This document shows, one piece after another, positions 1-8,048 of a stretch of 64,000 nucleotides of DNA; the stretch's first letter is position 1, and the number at the start of each line of letters is the position of its first letter. Position numbers and translations under genes: made by a program. The notes beneath the pieces are model-generated. The model was not told the DNA's origin and made no database searches. It was given only the letters and a program-made list of their open reading frames with translations. Source of the stretch: B4-G1 sp964393895 (GTDB lineage: Bacteria > Chloroflexota > Anaerolineae > B4-G1); contig CAYMWP010000003.1 of assembly GCA_964393895.1 (NCBI GenBank), forward strand, positions 1 to 64,000. Reading direction: 5' to 3'.

Positions 1-30
1 GGACAAGTGTCCTAATTTTCATTTCAGTAG

Positions 31-53
31 AGACCCTAGACCTCCGAGGTCTT
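31..53. repeat. Palindromic repeat of the AGACCC/GGGTCT type at the rluB 3' end
   Basis: The perfect inverted repeat AGACCT-CCG-AGGTCT (38-52) sits inside AGACCCTAGACCTCCGAGGTCT. The rluB stop codon (52-54) is partly inside it. Related palindromes lie at 30109-30131, 46509-46541 and 56216-56249, so this looks like a dispersed genomic repeat. It could also act as a transcript-end hairpin, but no T-tract follows. Confidence 0.55.
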
Positions 54-798
54 ACTCATTTGAAACACACCCTTTTGATTTGTGGGCCGCTGACCGCAGG
101 GAGCTGATCTCTGCGTCAGTGAGCCTGCGCCACTGCCCTGGCTTCAGATCCCCCAACCGCAGCGGGCCGATGCGCACGCGGATGAGCCGGTGCACCGGAT
201 GGCCCAACATCGCCCCCACGCGCCGAATTTGACGTTTGCGGCCCTCGCGCAACACCACCCGCAGCCAGGTATAGCCCTCTTCGCGACGCAGGATGGTGAC
301 TTGGGCGGGCGCCGTCCTCCGCCCGTCCAGGAAAACCCCTCGCCGCCATTGCCTCAAAACCTCGTCGCTGGGAGCTCCGGCCACGTAGACGTGATACTCT
401 TTGGAGTGCTCGTAACGCGGGTGCGTCAGCAAGTGACCTAGCTCCCCGTCGTTGGTGAGCAGGATCAGCCCTTCGCTGCGCAGATCGAGCCGCCCCACCG
501 GGAAGAGGTGTCCCGGCAGCGGCGCCAGGTCCAGCACGGTGGGGCGGCGGCCCGAGCCATCACCCTCGTCGGAGAGGACACCGCGCGGCTTGTGAAGCGC
601 GACGTAGACAGGGGTAACATCGGCCTGCACCGGTCTCCCGTCCACGGTGATGCTGTCCCGCTCTGGGTCCGCCCGCTGCCCTAATCGAGCCGCTTGCCCG
701 TTGAGGGCGGCCCGTCCCTGGCGAATCAGTTCCTCACAAGCGCGGCGAGAACCGTAACCGGCGCGGGCCAGGATTTTTTGTAAACGCTCTTTTTTCAT
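52..798 (-). CDS. rluB: 23S rRNA pseudouridine synthase, RsuA/RluB family
   Basis: This 248-residue enzyme should isomerise a uridine in 23S rRNA to pseudouridine. An N-terminal S4 RNA-binding domain (about residues 3-50, starting ERLQKILARAGYGSRR) is followed by the RsuA-type catalytic domain. That domain carries the motif GRLDLRSEGLILLTNDG, whose Asp is the family's catalytic residue. Length matches RluB-type enzymes, but assignment to RluB rather than a sister subfamily rests on resemblance only. The ATG start has a plausible promoter upstream at 828-856. The gene is divergent from the sensory cluster. Its last residues are encoded by a dispersed repeat (61-88). Confidence 0.88.
   Translation of the reverse strand: MKKERLQKILARAGYGSRRACEELIRQGRAALNGQAARLGQRADPERDSITVDGRPVQADVTPVYVALHKPRGVLSDEGDGSGRRPTVLDLAPLPGHLFPVGRLDLRSEGLILLTNDGELGHLLTHPRYEHSKEYHVYVAGAPSDEVLRQWRRGVFLDGRRTAPAQVTILRREEGYTWLRVVLREGRKRQIRRVGAMLGHPVHRLIRVRIGPLRLGDLKPGQWRRLTDAEISSLRSAAHKSKGCVSNE
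61..88 (+). repeat. TGAAACAC repeat end, copy 1 (inside rluB 3' end)
   Basis: This stretch reads TGAAACACACCCTTTTGATT followed by TGTGGGCC. It closely matches TGAAACACGCCCTAATGATT followed by TTCGGGCC at 61311-61338, and the inverted copy at 61205-61224. Here it encodes the last residues of RluB, so the repeat appears to have replaced the gene's original 3' end. Confidence 0.5.
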
Positions 799-827
799 AG
801 CTGCAACCTTGCAAGAACCAGGACGGT

Positions 828-856
828 ATTATAACGCAGGTGAACGGAAGGGGCAA
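828..856 (-). promoter_or_regulatory. Predicted sigma70-type promoter of rluB
   Basis: On the minus strand a perfect TATAAT (833-828) lies 17 bases from TTGCCC (856-851). The predicted transcript start near 821 leaves a leader of about 23 bases before the rluB ATG. Confidence 0.55.
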
Positions 857-915
857 AGGAGTCGGTGGGCGTATCACGACAGGTTGTGCTGTAACCAATC
901 TGTAACGTAGTAGAA

Positions 916-944
916 TTGGCACGTAAATTGTAATCTGCTATAAT
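916..944 (+). promoter_or_regulatory. Strong sigma70-type promoter of the sensory operon
   Basis: TTGGCA (916-921, one mismatch to TTGACA) and a perfect TATAAT (939-944) are separated by exactly 17 bases. The predicted start is near 951, about 58 bases before the first receiver gene. It is the only near-consensus promoter I found ahead of the 38-kb gene series. Confidence 0.75.
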
Positions 945-954
945 GAGAAGCGAA

Positions 955-969
955 CAAGATACGATCTTG
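955..969 (+). promoter_or_regulatory. Palindrome in the operon leader (possible operator or hairpin)
   Basis: CAAGAT-ACG-ATCTTG is a perfect 6-bp inverted repeat a few bases after the predicted transcript start. It could be an operator or a 5' hairpin. A ribosome-binding site GGAGGG (995-1000) follows, 8 bases before the ATG at 1009. Confidence 0.4.
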
Positions 970-1008
970 CTCCTGGGGACAGATTTATGATTACGGAGGG
1001 CTTGCCTA

Positions 1009-1392
1009 ATGAGTGATGTACGAATCCTCTACATTGAGGACGACCCTTCAAATCGCCTGCTGGTGAGGCGTATTCTGGAGGCGGAAGGTTACGCCGTTGA
1101 GGAGGCGGTGAGCGGTTTGGCCGGGTTGGAGAGGGCAGCTCTGATAAAGCCGGACTTGATTCTGTTAGACATCAATCTTCCAGAGATAGATGGTTATGAT
1201 CTGGCTCGGCGCTTTCGTGAGACGCCCGGCCTGCAGCTAGTGCCCATTCTGGCTCTCACGGCCAACGTGATGAGAGGTGATCGGGAGCGCACGCTGGAAG
1301 CGGGTTGCGATGGTTATATTCAGAAACCTATAGACGTAGACCGGCTACCCGATCAGGTAAGAGCGGCGCTGCAAAAGACTGCCAGGTCATAG
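1009..1392 (+). CDS. Stand-alone response-regulator receiver protein (CheY-like)
   Basis: The 127 residues form a single REC domain. The acidic pocket is in YIEDD (about residues 9-13) and the phospho-acceptor Asp is in PDLILLDINLPEIDGYD. A conserved Thr lies in ALTAN and the conserved Lys in GYIQKPID. There is no output domain, so it should act as a phosphotransfer or protein-interaction element. It is closest in wording to the receiver of the hybrid kinase at 38389, the last gene of the cluster. It is the first gene after the promoter at 916-944, with a GGAGGG ribosome-binding site. Confidence 0.92.
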   Translation: MSDVRILYIEDDPSNRLLVRRILEAEGYAVEEAVSGLAGLERAALIKPDLILLDINLPEIDGYDLARRFRETPGLQLVPILALTANVMRGDRERTLEAGCDGYIQKPIDVDRLPDQVRAALQKTARS

Positions 1393-1402
1393 AGGTCACA
1401 CT

Positions 1403-1813
1403 ATGAGCGTACAACCAAAAGAGGCTACGATACTCGTTGTCGAGGATAATTTTCAGAACTTTGTGCTTATCACGCGCCTGTTGGCCTACCTGGGCGTGAA
1501 AAAGTGCGAGTGGAAAGCATCGGGCTGGCAAGTGTTAGAGTTCGCCGAGTCGTTGCCCCACATTGATCTGATATTGATGGACCTCTTTCTGCCGGAGGAA
1601 GACGGCTATCAGGTGTTGAGCAAGTTGCGTGCTCACTCTCGCTTCGAGGATGCGCTCATTGTTGCCGTGACGGCCGACGTATCTCACGAAAATATGGAGC
1701 GCGCCCGCAAATCTGGTTTCAACGGTTTCATCGGCAAACCGCTTGACCCAGACCGTTTCCCCAACCAAATCCGCCGTGTTCTGCGGGGCGAAGAGATATG
1801 GGACCTCGGATGA
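1403..1813 (+). CDS. Stand-alone response-regulator receiver protein
   Basis: This second single-domain receiver (136 residues) begins 10 bases after the first and is preceded by GAGGT. The acidic pair is in VVEDN, the phospho-acceptor Asp is in LILMDLFLPEEDGY, and the conserved Lys is in GFIGKPLDPDRFP. The segment WKASGWQVLEF diverges from ordinary receivers. No output domain is present. It presumably accepts phosphate from one of the cluster kinases. Confidence 0.9.
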   Translation: MSVQPKEATILVVEDNFQNFVLITRLLAYLGVKKCEWKASGWQVLEFAESLPHIDLILMDLFLPEEDGYQVLSKLRAHSRFEDALIVAVTADVSHENMERARKSGFNGFIGKPLDPDRFPNQIRRVLRGEEIWDLG

Positions 1814-1891
1814 TTGGAAAACCGGCGTGCGCTGCTACACTTGCCGAAACGCGCCTTACAAGATGTGGGAGGCGCGGGAGCACAAACCTAA

Positions 1892-1960
1892 TGTATGTAG
1901 GTCGGTTTTCCATAACCGCCACTTTTTCCACAGCATCATAGAAACCTGCCCTACATTACA
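1892..1960. repeat. Imperfect inverted repeat with internal hairpin
   Basis: The left arm TGTATGTAGGTCGGTTTTCC (from 1892) pairs imperfectly with the right arm GAAACCTGCCCTACATTACA (1941-1960). A short hairpin CGGTT-TTCCAT-AACCG lies at 1903-1918. It fills the 189-base gap between the second receiver gene and the first kinase, and resembles a dispersed intergenic repeat rather than a terminator. Confidence 0.45.
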
Positions 1961-2002
1961 AGTCATTGAAAAGACTCCCGTATACGGATGAGATGAACTG
2001 CC

Positions 2003-4513
2003 ATGTTGTCGTCAAGTTCGCAGGAACGACCTCGTATCCCAACCACCGGGATGCGCGGAGGGCTGGGCAGAACCCTGCTGACCGCCTTTTTGATCTTGGC
2101 GATCGTGCCGCTTGGCGCCATTAGCTGGTATGCTACCCTCCGTGAGCGGCAAGACATCCAACGTGAAGTGACAGCCAAGCTATCTGCTGTGGCCGCGATG
2201 GTGGAGACCCACGTCCGCCAATGTGTCGAACATTGTGCTGCCGATCTGTCATTCGTGGCGGCCTTGCCGGCTACTCGAGAGAGCGCGAGTGTTATAGCCG
2301 CTGATTCGGCTGGCGCCGACCTTGCCCGTGATGCATTACGGTTACAATTACAGGCTATGGTGTCGCGAAACCCCTCTTTTCGTCGTCTGGCCGTGCTCGA
2401 TAGCGAAGGGAAGGTGTTGCTCTCCACCGATCCGCAGACCGAGGGCGCTCGGCTGGAGCAGATGGCTGCACTCGAACTCCAGCATAACCCTGATTCTCGG
2501 CCCGTTTTACTCGATTCAACCGTCGGTGAGGGAGGGCCGCTGGTTTCCCAGGCCATCGTCGGCCAGGATGACGAGGCGCTTGGCTTGCTGGTCGGCTGGC
2601 TCAACCTTGGCAGCTTTGTCGCCGATCTGCGGGCGATTGGCAGGCTGGGAGATACCGGTGAAGTCTATCTCGTGGATGCCAGTGGGATGGCGCTGCCTCA
2701 AGGTCGAGAGGTGACCAGTCAGGGTATCGCATCCGCCCTCGCCGGGGAGGACAGGGAAGGACTTTGCGAGAACAGTGACGGTGTCCCCGTCATCGGGGTA
2801 TATCATTGGATGCCAGATTTAGAGTTGGCGTTGGTGGCGGAGCAGGCTCAGGAGGAGGCCTTTGCCCCGACCGAGAGTGTCACAGCCGCCGTCGTCGGCG
2901 CCACGCTGGTGGTGGCGTTGGTCACTGCCGTGATCGCCGCGGTAGTGACGCGGCAGATCACACGTCCCATTGTGCGTTTGACTGAATCCGCCCTCGACAT
3001 CGCAGAGGGAGATATGGAGCAGCGGGTGCCAGTCACGTCGCGGGACGAGATTGGCATATTGGCTTACGTGTTCAATCACATGACGGCCGAGTTGAAGGCT
3101 CTTTACGACGACCTGGAGGCCAAGGTCGCTCAACGCACGGCCCTCCTGCAACAAGCCAACTATCAGATACAGCGGCGGGCTATTCAGCTGGCTACCACCG
3201 TCGAGGTCAGCCAGGCGTCCACCTCGATCCTGGAGCCGGACCAGCTATTGCGCGAGGCGGTGAGCTTGGTGCACGGCGGCTTTTTTGCTTATTCTTTCGT
3301 TGGCATTTACCTTTTGGATGATACAGGCAAGCGAGTGGTGCTCAGAGAGAGCAAGGGCGGCAAAGAAATAGTGGCCGCCAGGCCAGAGGTGCTGCGGGTC
3401 GAAGATGGGAGCGCGGTTGGTCGGGCTGCCCTGACAGGAGATCCGTATATCGTTCGCTGGGACGCCGGGCGTGCCCAAGAAACGCTTTTATCTCCCTACA
3501 TCCGCGCCGAGGCCGCCATGCCGCTCAAGATCGGAGGGCAGACCATTGGTGTGCTCGATATTCTAAGCACCGAGGAGGATGACTTTGACGCCGACGATGT
3601 CTCTGTTCTCCAGAACGTGGCGAATCAGATCACTATTGCTTTGGAGAACGCCCGCGCCTACGCCGTGGAGCGGGAGGCGGCCGAGCGATTGCGAGAGTTG
3701 GATCGCTCCAAGCGTCGTTTCCTGGCCAACATGTCCCACGAGTTGCGTACCCCTCTCACCAACATCCTGGGATTCTCTCGGTTGATGCTGAAGGAGGCCG
3801 ACAGGGCTGCTCAAGTCGAGGGGAAGCGTCGCCTTGCTGCCGGCGGAGCGCTCACGGAGCAAAACCGGAACGATTTGGAGATCATTTACAACAATGGTCA
3901 GCACTTGCTGGGCTTGATCAACGACTTGTTGGACGTTTCTCAGATCGAGGCCGGACTGATGGAGCTCGAGTTCCGTACCGTGGACCTGGCCGATCTGATC
4001 CATAGCGTGATGGCTACTGCCAGCGCCTTGGTGCGGGATAGGGACATTGAGTTGAATCAAGAGATCGCGCCTGATTTGCCGGTGGTGCAAGTTGACCAGG
4101 CGCGCATCCGCCAGGTGCTACTGCTGCTCCTGACCAATGCGGCCAAGTTCACTTTGCAGGGGAGCATCACCGTGCGGGCCCGGCTCAAAGATGGGGAGGT
4201 TTGGGTAAGCGTCAGTGACACCGGCTTGGGCATCTTGCCCGAGGATCGGGAGCGGATCTTTGAGCGATTTGAACAGGGCACCATTCCAATCGAGGGGAAG
4301 CGGAGCGGCACTCTGGGGGATGGGCGCCGTCCAAATGGGGCCGGCTTGGGGTTAGCTCTGAGCAAGGAATTTGTAGAGATGCACGGGGGGCGTATTTGGG
4401 TGGAGAGCGAGGTGGGAAAGGGTTCCACCTTCACATTCGCGTTGCCCCTGAAACCGGAACCGTTGCCGGAAGCCAGGCTCGGGACGGGAAAAGGAAGGAA
4501 GCAGTATGAGTGA
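2003..4513 (+). CDS. Membrane sensor histidine kinase (Cache-like, HAMP, GAF, HisKA, HATPase)
   Basis: The order in 836 residues is: TM1 (about 24-46), an extracytoplasmic dCache-like region (about 47-290), TM2 (about 292-315), HAMP (to about 368), coiled coil, GAF (about 400-550), HisKA and HATPase_c. The phospho-acceptor is His579 in MSHELRTPL. The ATPase shows N (LTNAAKFT), G1 (DTGLGI) and G2 (GAGLGLALSKEF) boxes. It has no receiver, so the two upstream stand-alone receivers are natural partners by position. The ATG at 2003 is used although its ribosome-binding site is weak; Met17 is an alternative. It overlaps the next gene by 8 bases. Confidence 0.93.
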   Translation: MLSSSSQERPRIPTTGMRGGLGRTLLTAFLILAIVPLGAISWYATLRERQDIQREVTAKLSAVAAMVETHVRQCVEHCAADLSFVAALPATRESASVIAADSAGADLARDALRLQLQAMVSRNPSFRRLAVLDSEGKVLLSTDPQTEGARLEQMAALELQHNPDSRPVLLDSTVGEGGPLVSQAIVGQDDEALGLLVGWLNLGSFVADLRAIGRLGDTGEVYLVDASGMALPQGREVTSQGIASALAGEDREGLCENSDGVPVIGVYHWMPDLELALVAEQAQEEAFAPTESVTAAVVGATLVVALVTAVIAAVVTRQITRPIVRLTESALDIAEGDMEQRVPVTSRDEIGILAYVFNHMTAELKALYDDLEAKVAQRTALLQQANYQIQRRAIQLATTVEVSQASTSILEPDQLLREAVSLVHGGFFAYSFVGIYLLDDTGKRVVLRESKGGKEIVAARPEVLRVEDGSAVGRAALTGDPYIVRWDAGRAQETLLSPYIRAEAAMPLKIGGQTIGVLDILSTEEDDFDADDVSVLQNVANQITIALENARAYAVEREAAERLRELDRSKRRFLANMSHELRTPLTNILGFSRLMLKEADRAAQVEGKRRLAAGGALTEQNRNDLEIIYNNGQHLLGLINDLLDVSQIEAGLMELEFRTVDLADLIHSVMATASALVRDRDIELNQEIAPDLPVVQVDQARIRQVLLLLLTNAAKFTLQGSITVRARLKDGEVWVSVSDTGLGILPEDRERIFERFEQGTIPIEGKRSGTLGDGRRPNGAGLGLALSKEFVEMHGGRIWVESEVGKGSTFTFALPLKPEPLPEARLGTGKGRKQYE

Positions 4514-6227
4514 GGAGTCGAAATCAATTCTCTCCGCGCGCGTGACAAACATCCGTGCCCGACTCGTGGGAAACGTGCTAATTGTGCTCTCTTTATTATC
4601 ACTGAGTATCATTCTCTACTCTGATGCTTTCTCCCACTTGGATCAGACCATCGCCATCTTGAAGGACGCGGCGACGCAGCTCGACGCGCCGACGGCCGAG
4701 CAGTCCGCCGCCCTCGAAGAGACCGACGTGGCTCTCGACATGGTGCATACGATTCCCGTTGTGTGGGGGGCGCTGATTGGGGGCGTGTTTGCCGTCATTG
4801 TCTTTACCACCATTCGCGCCATCGCTCGCCCCTTGGAGCATTTGACCGAGGTGGCCGGCCGCCTGGCCGAAGGGAATCTGGAGGAGCGGGTAGCAGTCGA
4901 GTCGTCAGACGAGTTTGGCGGCTTGGGCGCCGCATTTAACGAGATGGCTGACCAGCTTCAAACCTACTACGTTGAACTGGAAGAGCAGGTGGCCGAGCGA
5001 ACCCGCGCTCTCCAGGACGCCAATTATGCCCTTCAGCGGCGGGCCATCCAGTTGGAGGCCAGTTCCGAGGTGGGGCAGGCCATCGCCTCCATTTTTGACA
5101 TAGATCAGCTATTGCGCAAAACGGTTGATCTGATCCGCGACCGCTTTAAATTTTATCACGCTGGCATATTCTTGTTGGACGAGGCCGGAAAGTGGGCGAT
5201 CCTCCGGGAGGCCACCGGCGAGGCCGGCGCGCAGATGAAGGCTCAGGGCCATCGCTTGGCCGTGGACAACACCAGCATGGTCGGGTGGAGCGCCTTGCAC
5301 CGCCGGTCTCGCATTGCCCTGGATGTGGGAGAGGATGCCGTCCGTTTCGCCAACCCCCTGCTCCCTTACACCCGGTCAGAGATGAGTATTCCGTTGATGA
5401 TCGGTGGGCGAGTGATAGGCGTCTTGAACGTCCAATCCATCGAAGAGGCCGCCTTCGACGAGGATGACGTGCGAACGCTGCAAAGCATGGCTAACCAGGT
5501 CGCCGTTGCCATTGAGAACGCCCGCCGCGTCTCTGACGAAGCGGCCATGTTGGAAGCGACCAGCCCTATCTATCGCGCCAGCCGCAATTTGACGACGGCG
5601 ACGACGACCACCGAGGTCGCCGAAGCGATCATCGCCTCCGTGGCCGAGACGGGCGCCGATGGATGCTTGGTGGTAGAGTTCGAGTTCTCGGCCGGCGGTG
5701 AACCTCAAGCCCTCATATACCGGGGAGTGTGGCGCCGAGATCGGGAACCCCAGTTCCGGACTGGTCTACGGCTTCCAATCTCGGAAAGCCCTTTTCCCTT
5801 CGAATTGGTGAGCAAGTTGTGGGCGGTGGCCGACGTGGAGCAGGACAAGCGCTTGCCGCCCAGCGCCCGGCAGGTATTTCTGAAGACGGATGCGCGGGCG
5901 TTGGTCAATATCCCCCTGCGCTCCGGCGATGACGTGATCGGCCAGGTGGTCGTCCTGCGCACCACTCCCGGTTCCTTTTCGGATAGCGCCTTGCGCCTCT
6001 ATGAGGTTCTGAGTGACCAGGCGGCGGTGGCATTGGAGCGCGCTCAATTGGTGGAGAGGGCGCAGAGACGCGCGGAACGGGAACAGATGACTCTTCGCAT
6101 AGTTGATCGCGTCCGGCGCGCTGTGGACATAGAGCATGTTTTGCAGGCCACGGCGGAGCAAATTGCGCAGGCGATGCAAGTGCCACACGTCTCGATTGAA
6201 CTGAACGTCGAAGCGCTCGAGAGGTAG
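4506..6227 (+). CDS. Membrane HAMP-GAF-GAF sensor protein without output domain
   Basis: This protein has 573 residues: TM1 (about 21-39), a short outer loop, TM2 (about 84-104), HAMP (about 105-157) and a coiled coil. GAF1 (about 190-335) carries the cluster signature FYHAGIFLLDEAGKWAILR and TRSEMSIPLMI. A second GAF-like domain follows (about 345-520). The C-terminal segment begins RAEREQMTLRIVDRVRRAVD and resembles the first helices of a GAF domain, with nothing after it. No kinase, cyclase, GGDEF or DNA-binding domain is present. The ATGAGTGA overlap with the upstream kinase suggests translational coupling and a shared role. Confidence 0.85.
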   Translation: MSEESKSILSARVTNIRARLVGNVLIVLSLLSLSIILYSDAFSHLDQTIAILKDAATQLDAPTAEQSAALEETDVALDMVHTIPVVWGALIGGVFAVIVFTTIRAIARPLEHLTEVAGRLAEGNLEERVAVESSDEFGGLGAAFNEMADQLQTYYVELEEQVAERTRALQDANYALQRRAIQLEASSEVGQAIASIFDIDQLLRKTVDLIRDRFKFYHAGIFLLDEAGKWAILREATGEAGAQMKAQGHRLAVDNTSMVGWSALHRRSRIALDVGEDAVRFANPLLPYTRSEMSIPLMIGGRVIGVLNVQSIEEAAFDEDDVRTLQSMANQVAVAIENARRVSDEAAMLEATSPIYRASRNLTTATTTTEVAEAIIASVAETGADGCLVVEFEFSAGGEPQALIYRGVWRRDREPQFRTGLRLPISESPFPFELVSKLWAVADVEQDKRLPPSARQVFLKTDARALVNIPLRSGDDVIGQVVVLRTTPGSFSDSALRLYEVLSDQAAVALERAQLVERAQRRAEREQMTLRIVDRVRRAVDIEHVLQATAEQIAQAMQVPHVSIELNVEALER

Positions 6228-6267
6228 GAGGAATTCCTCTCGAGGTCGAATAGATCTACTGTGGGGA

Positions 6268-8043
6268 ATGTCAATGAACGGAAACGTACAAGCCATACCT
6301 GAGTGGAGCGCCGAACTCGAGCGTCGCCGCGCCAGGCTTTTGAACTATATGCTGCTATCCGCAGTTATTGGTGGCCTGGTGGCGTTGTTACTGAGCGCTG
6401 TTTCGATGGCGACAGCCTTGGAAGCGGGGGAGTGGTGGACTGCGATGGTCCCCTTCTTTGCTGGCTGGCTGGCCGTATTGATAGTCTGGGCTTGGCGTGG
6501 CTTGGGCTATCGTGTCCGCGTCTCGTTCTTCACGTTGCTCCTTTACGTGCTGGGTTGCATCATTTTTATGCGGGGCGGGTTGCCTGGGAGCGGGCGGGCC
6601 TGGCTGTTGCTACTCCCAGTGTTGGCCTTTGTCTTGATGGGCTTGCGAGCCGGCGTCGCGGGGGGATTCATTGCCGGCCTCACCTACATTTCTTTTGCCA
6701 TCGCCATCAACCAGAAATGGATCGTTCCTCAGGTGGCCGATGATCTGAGCGCGCTGGCCCCGCTGCGCGACGAGGGCATCTCTTTCATCTTTGTGATCGC
6801 TATTGTGACCGTGATCCTGCACTCGTTCAGCCAGGGCTGGTTAGAGTCTTTGAGGGGGACGAGCGTCGCTAACGCAGAGTTGCGGGCGCGTTCGCGGGAA
6901 CTGGAGGCAGCGAACGAGCAGTTGCAGTTGCGGACCTCCCGGCTGCGGCTGACGGCCGAGATCGCTCGGGCCGGCTCCTCTATCCTGGATCCGGAGAGAT
7001 TGTTCGTCGAGGCAGTAAACCGCATCCAGGAAGGGTTCGAGCCTTTGGGCGTCTACTACGTGGGTCTGTTCTTGCTCGACGAGGTCGCCGGCGAGCAGTT
7101 TGCCGTGTTGAAAGCCGCCACCGGTGAAGCCGGCAAGTTGTTGCTAGAGATGGGACACAAGGTGGCGCTGGATGACATAACCTCGGTCGGTTGGTGCATT
7201 GTCCATCGGGAGGCTCGGGTGGTATCGAACATGGAAGAGGGTACGGTCCATTTTGACTCTGTCCCTATGTCTTACACACGCTCGGAAATCGCACTCCCCC
7301 TGCGCTCTCGTGGTCGCGTCGTGGGGGCGTTGAGTGTGCAAAGCACACGGGAAACATCTTTCGACGAGGCTGACATCGCTGCCCTACAAACTATGGCCGA
7401 CCAGATGGCGGTGGCGATAGACAATGCCAGACTCTTTAGCCAAACTGAAGCCGCTTTGGAAGAGGTTCAGATCGCCCATCGTCGTTACCTGGTCGAGGCC
7501 TGGGAAGATTTCCTGGCTGCCGGGGCTGTTGCTCGGGTGGATCACGTCCAGCCAGCGGCAGGGCCGGTGGATGACGAGTTCTTGCGTGAGGCGCAGCGTG
7601 CTGCGGTGGTGCACGAAAGGGCAGTTGCTCTTGACGCTCCCTCGACGAGCGCAGACGATGGGGACTCTGTGCCGCAGACGGCGCTCGTGGTCCCCCTAAA
7701 GTTGCGAGAGCAAGTCATCGGCACGATGATTTTGCACGAAACGCGCCGCCGCCGGCCGTGGGATAGCGGAGAAGTAGAAATGGCGGAAACAGTCGCCGAG
7801 CAGGTAGCGTTGAGCGTCGAGAACCTGCGCCTGATGGACGAAACACAGCGCATCGCCGCCCGCGAGCGGGTGGTAGGCGAGATCTCGGACCAGATGCAGC
7901 GCGCTACGGATATGGGTTCCTTGCTGCGTATCACGGCGGAGGAATTAAACCGCGTACTGGGCGGCTCGCGCGCCTACGTGCGCCTGGGCGCGCAGGCCGG
8001 TTGGGCTGCTGGGTCAGGCGAGTCGCAGGAAGAAAGGGCGTGA
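6268..8043 (+). CDS. Six-TM GAF-GAF sensor protein without output domain
   Basis: The 591 residues start with about six hydrophobic helices (28-200) resembling integral-membrane sensor domains of no named family I can assign. A coiled coil leads to GAF1 (about 235-390, with YYVGLFLLDE and TRSEIALPL). A shortened second GAF-like domain (about 400-525) and the recurrent C-terminal segment starting RIAARERVVGEISDQM follow. There is no catalytic output. ATG 6268 is used; ATG 6274 in the same frame is an alternative. The gene follows the previous one by 40 bases. Confidence 0.83.
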   Translation: MSMNGNVQAIPEWSAELERRRARLLNYMLLSAVIGGLVALLLSAVSMATALEAGEWWTAMVPFFAGWLAVLIVWAWRGLGYRVRVSFFTLLLYVLGCIIFMRGGLPGSGRAWLLLLPVLAFVLMGLRAGVAGGFIAGLTYISFAIAINQKWIVPQVADDLSALAPLRDEGISFIFVIAIVTVILHSFSQGWLESLRGTSVANAELRARSRELEAANEQLQLRTSRLRLTAEIARAGSSILDPERLFVEAVNRIQEGFEPLGVYYVGLFLLDEVAGEQFAVLKAATGEAGKLLLEMGHKVALDDITSVGWCIVHREARVVSNMEEGTVHFDSVPMSYTRSEIALPLRSRGRVVGALSVQSTRETSFDEADIAALQTMADQMAVAIDNARLFSQTEAALEEVQIAHRRYLVEAWEDFLAAGAVARVDHVQPAAGPVDDEFLREAQRAAVVHERAVALDAPSTSADDGDSVPQTALVVPLKLREQVIGTMILHETRRRRPWDSGEVEMAETVAEQVALSVENLRLMDETQRIAARERVVGEISDQMQRATDMGSLLRITAEELNRVLGGSRAYVRLGAQAGWAAGSGESQEERA

Positions 8044-8048
8044 GAAAT

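Noticed and set aside
1814..2002. Inverted repeat as a rho-independent terminator
   Set aside because: The arms are imperfect with a long loop and no T-tract follows. The downstream genes continue the same functional series.
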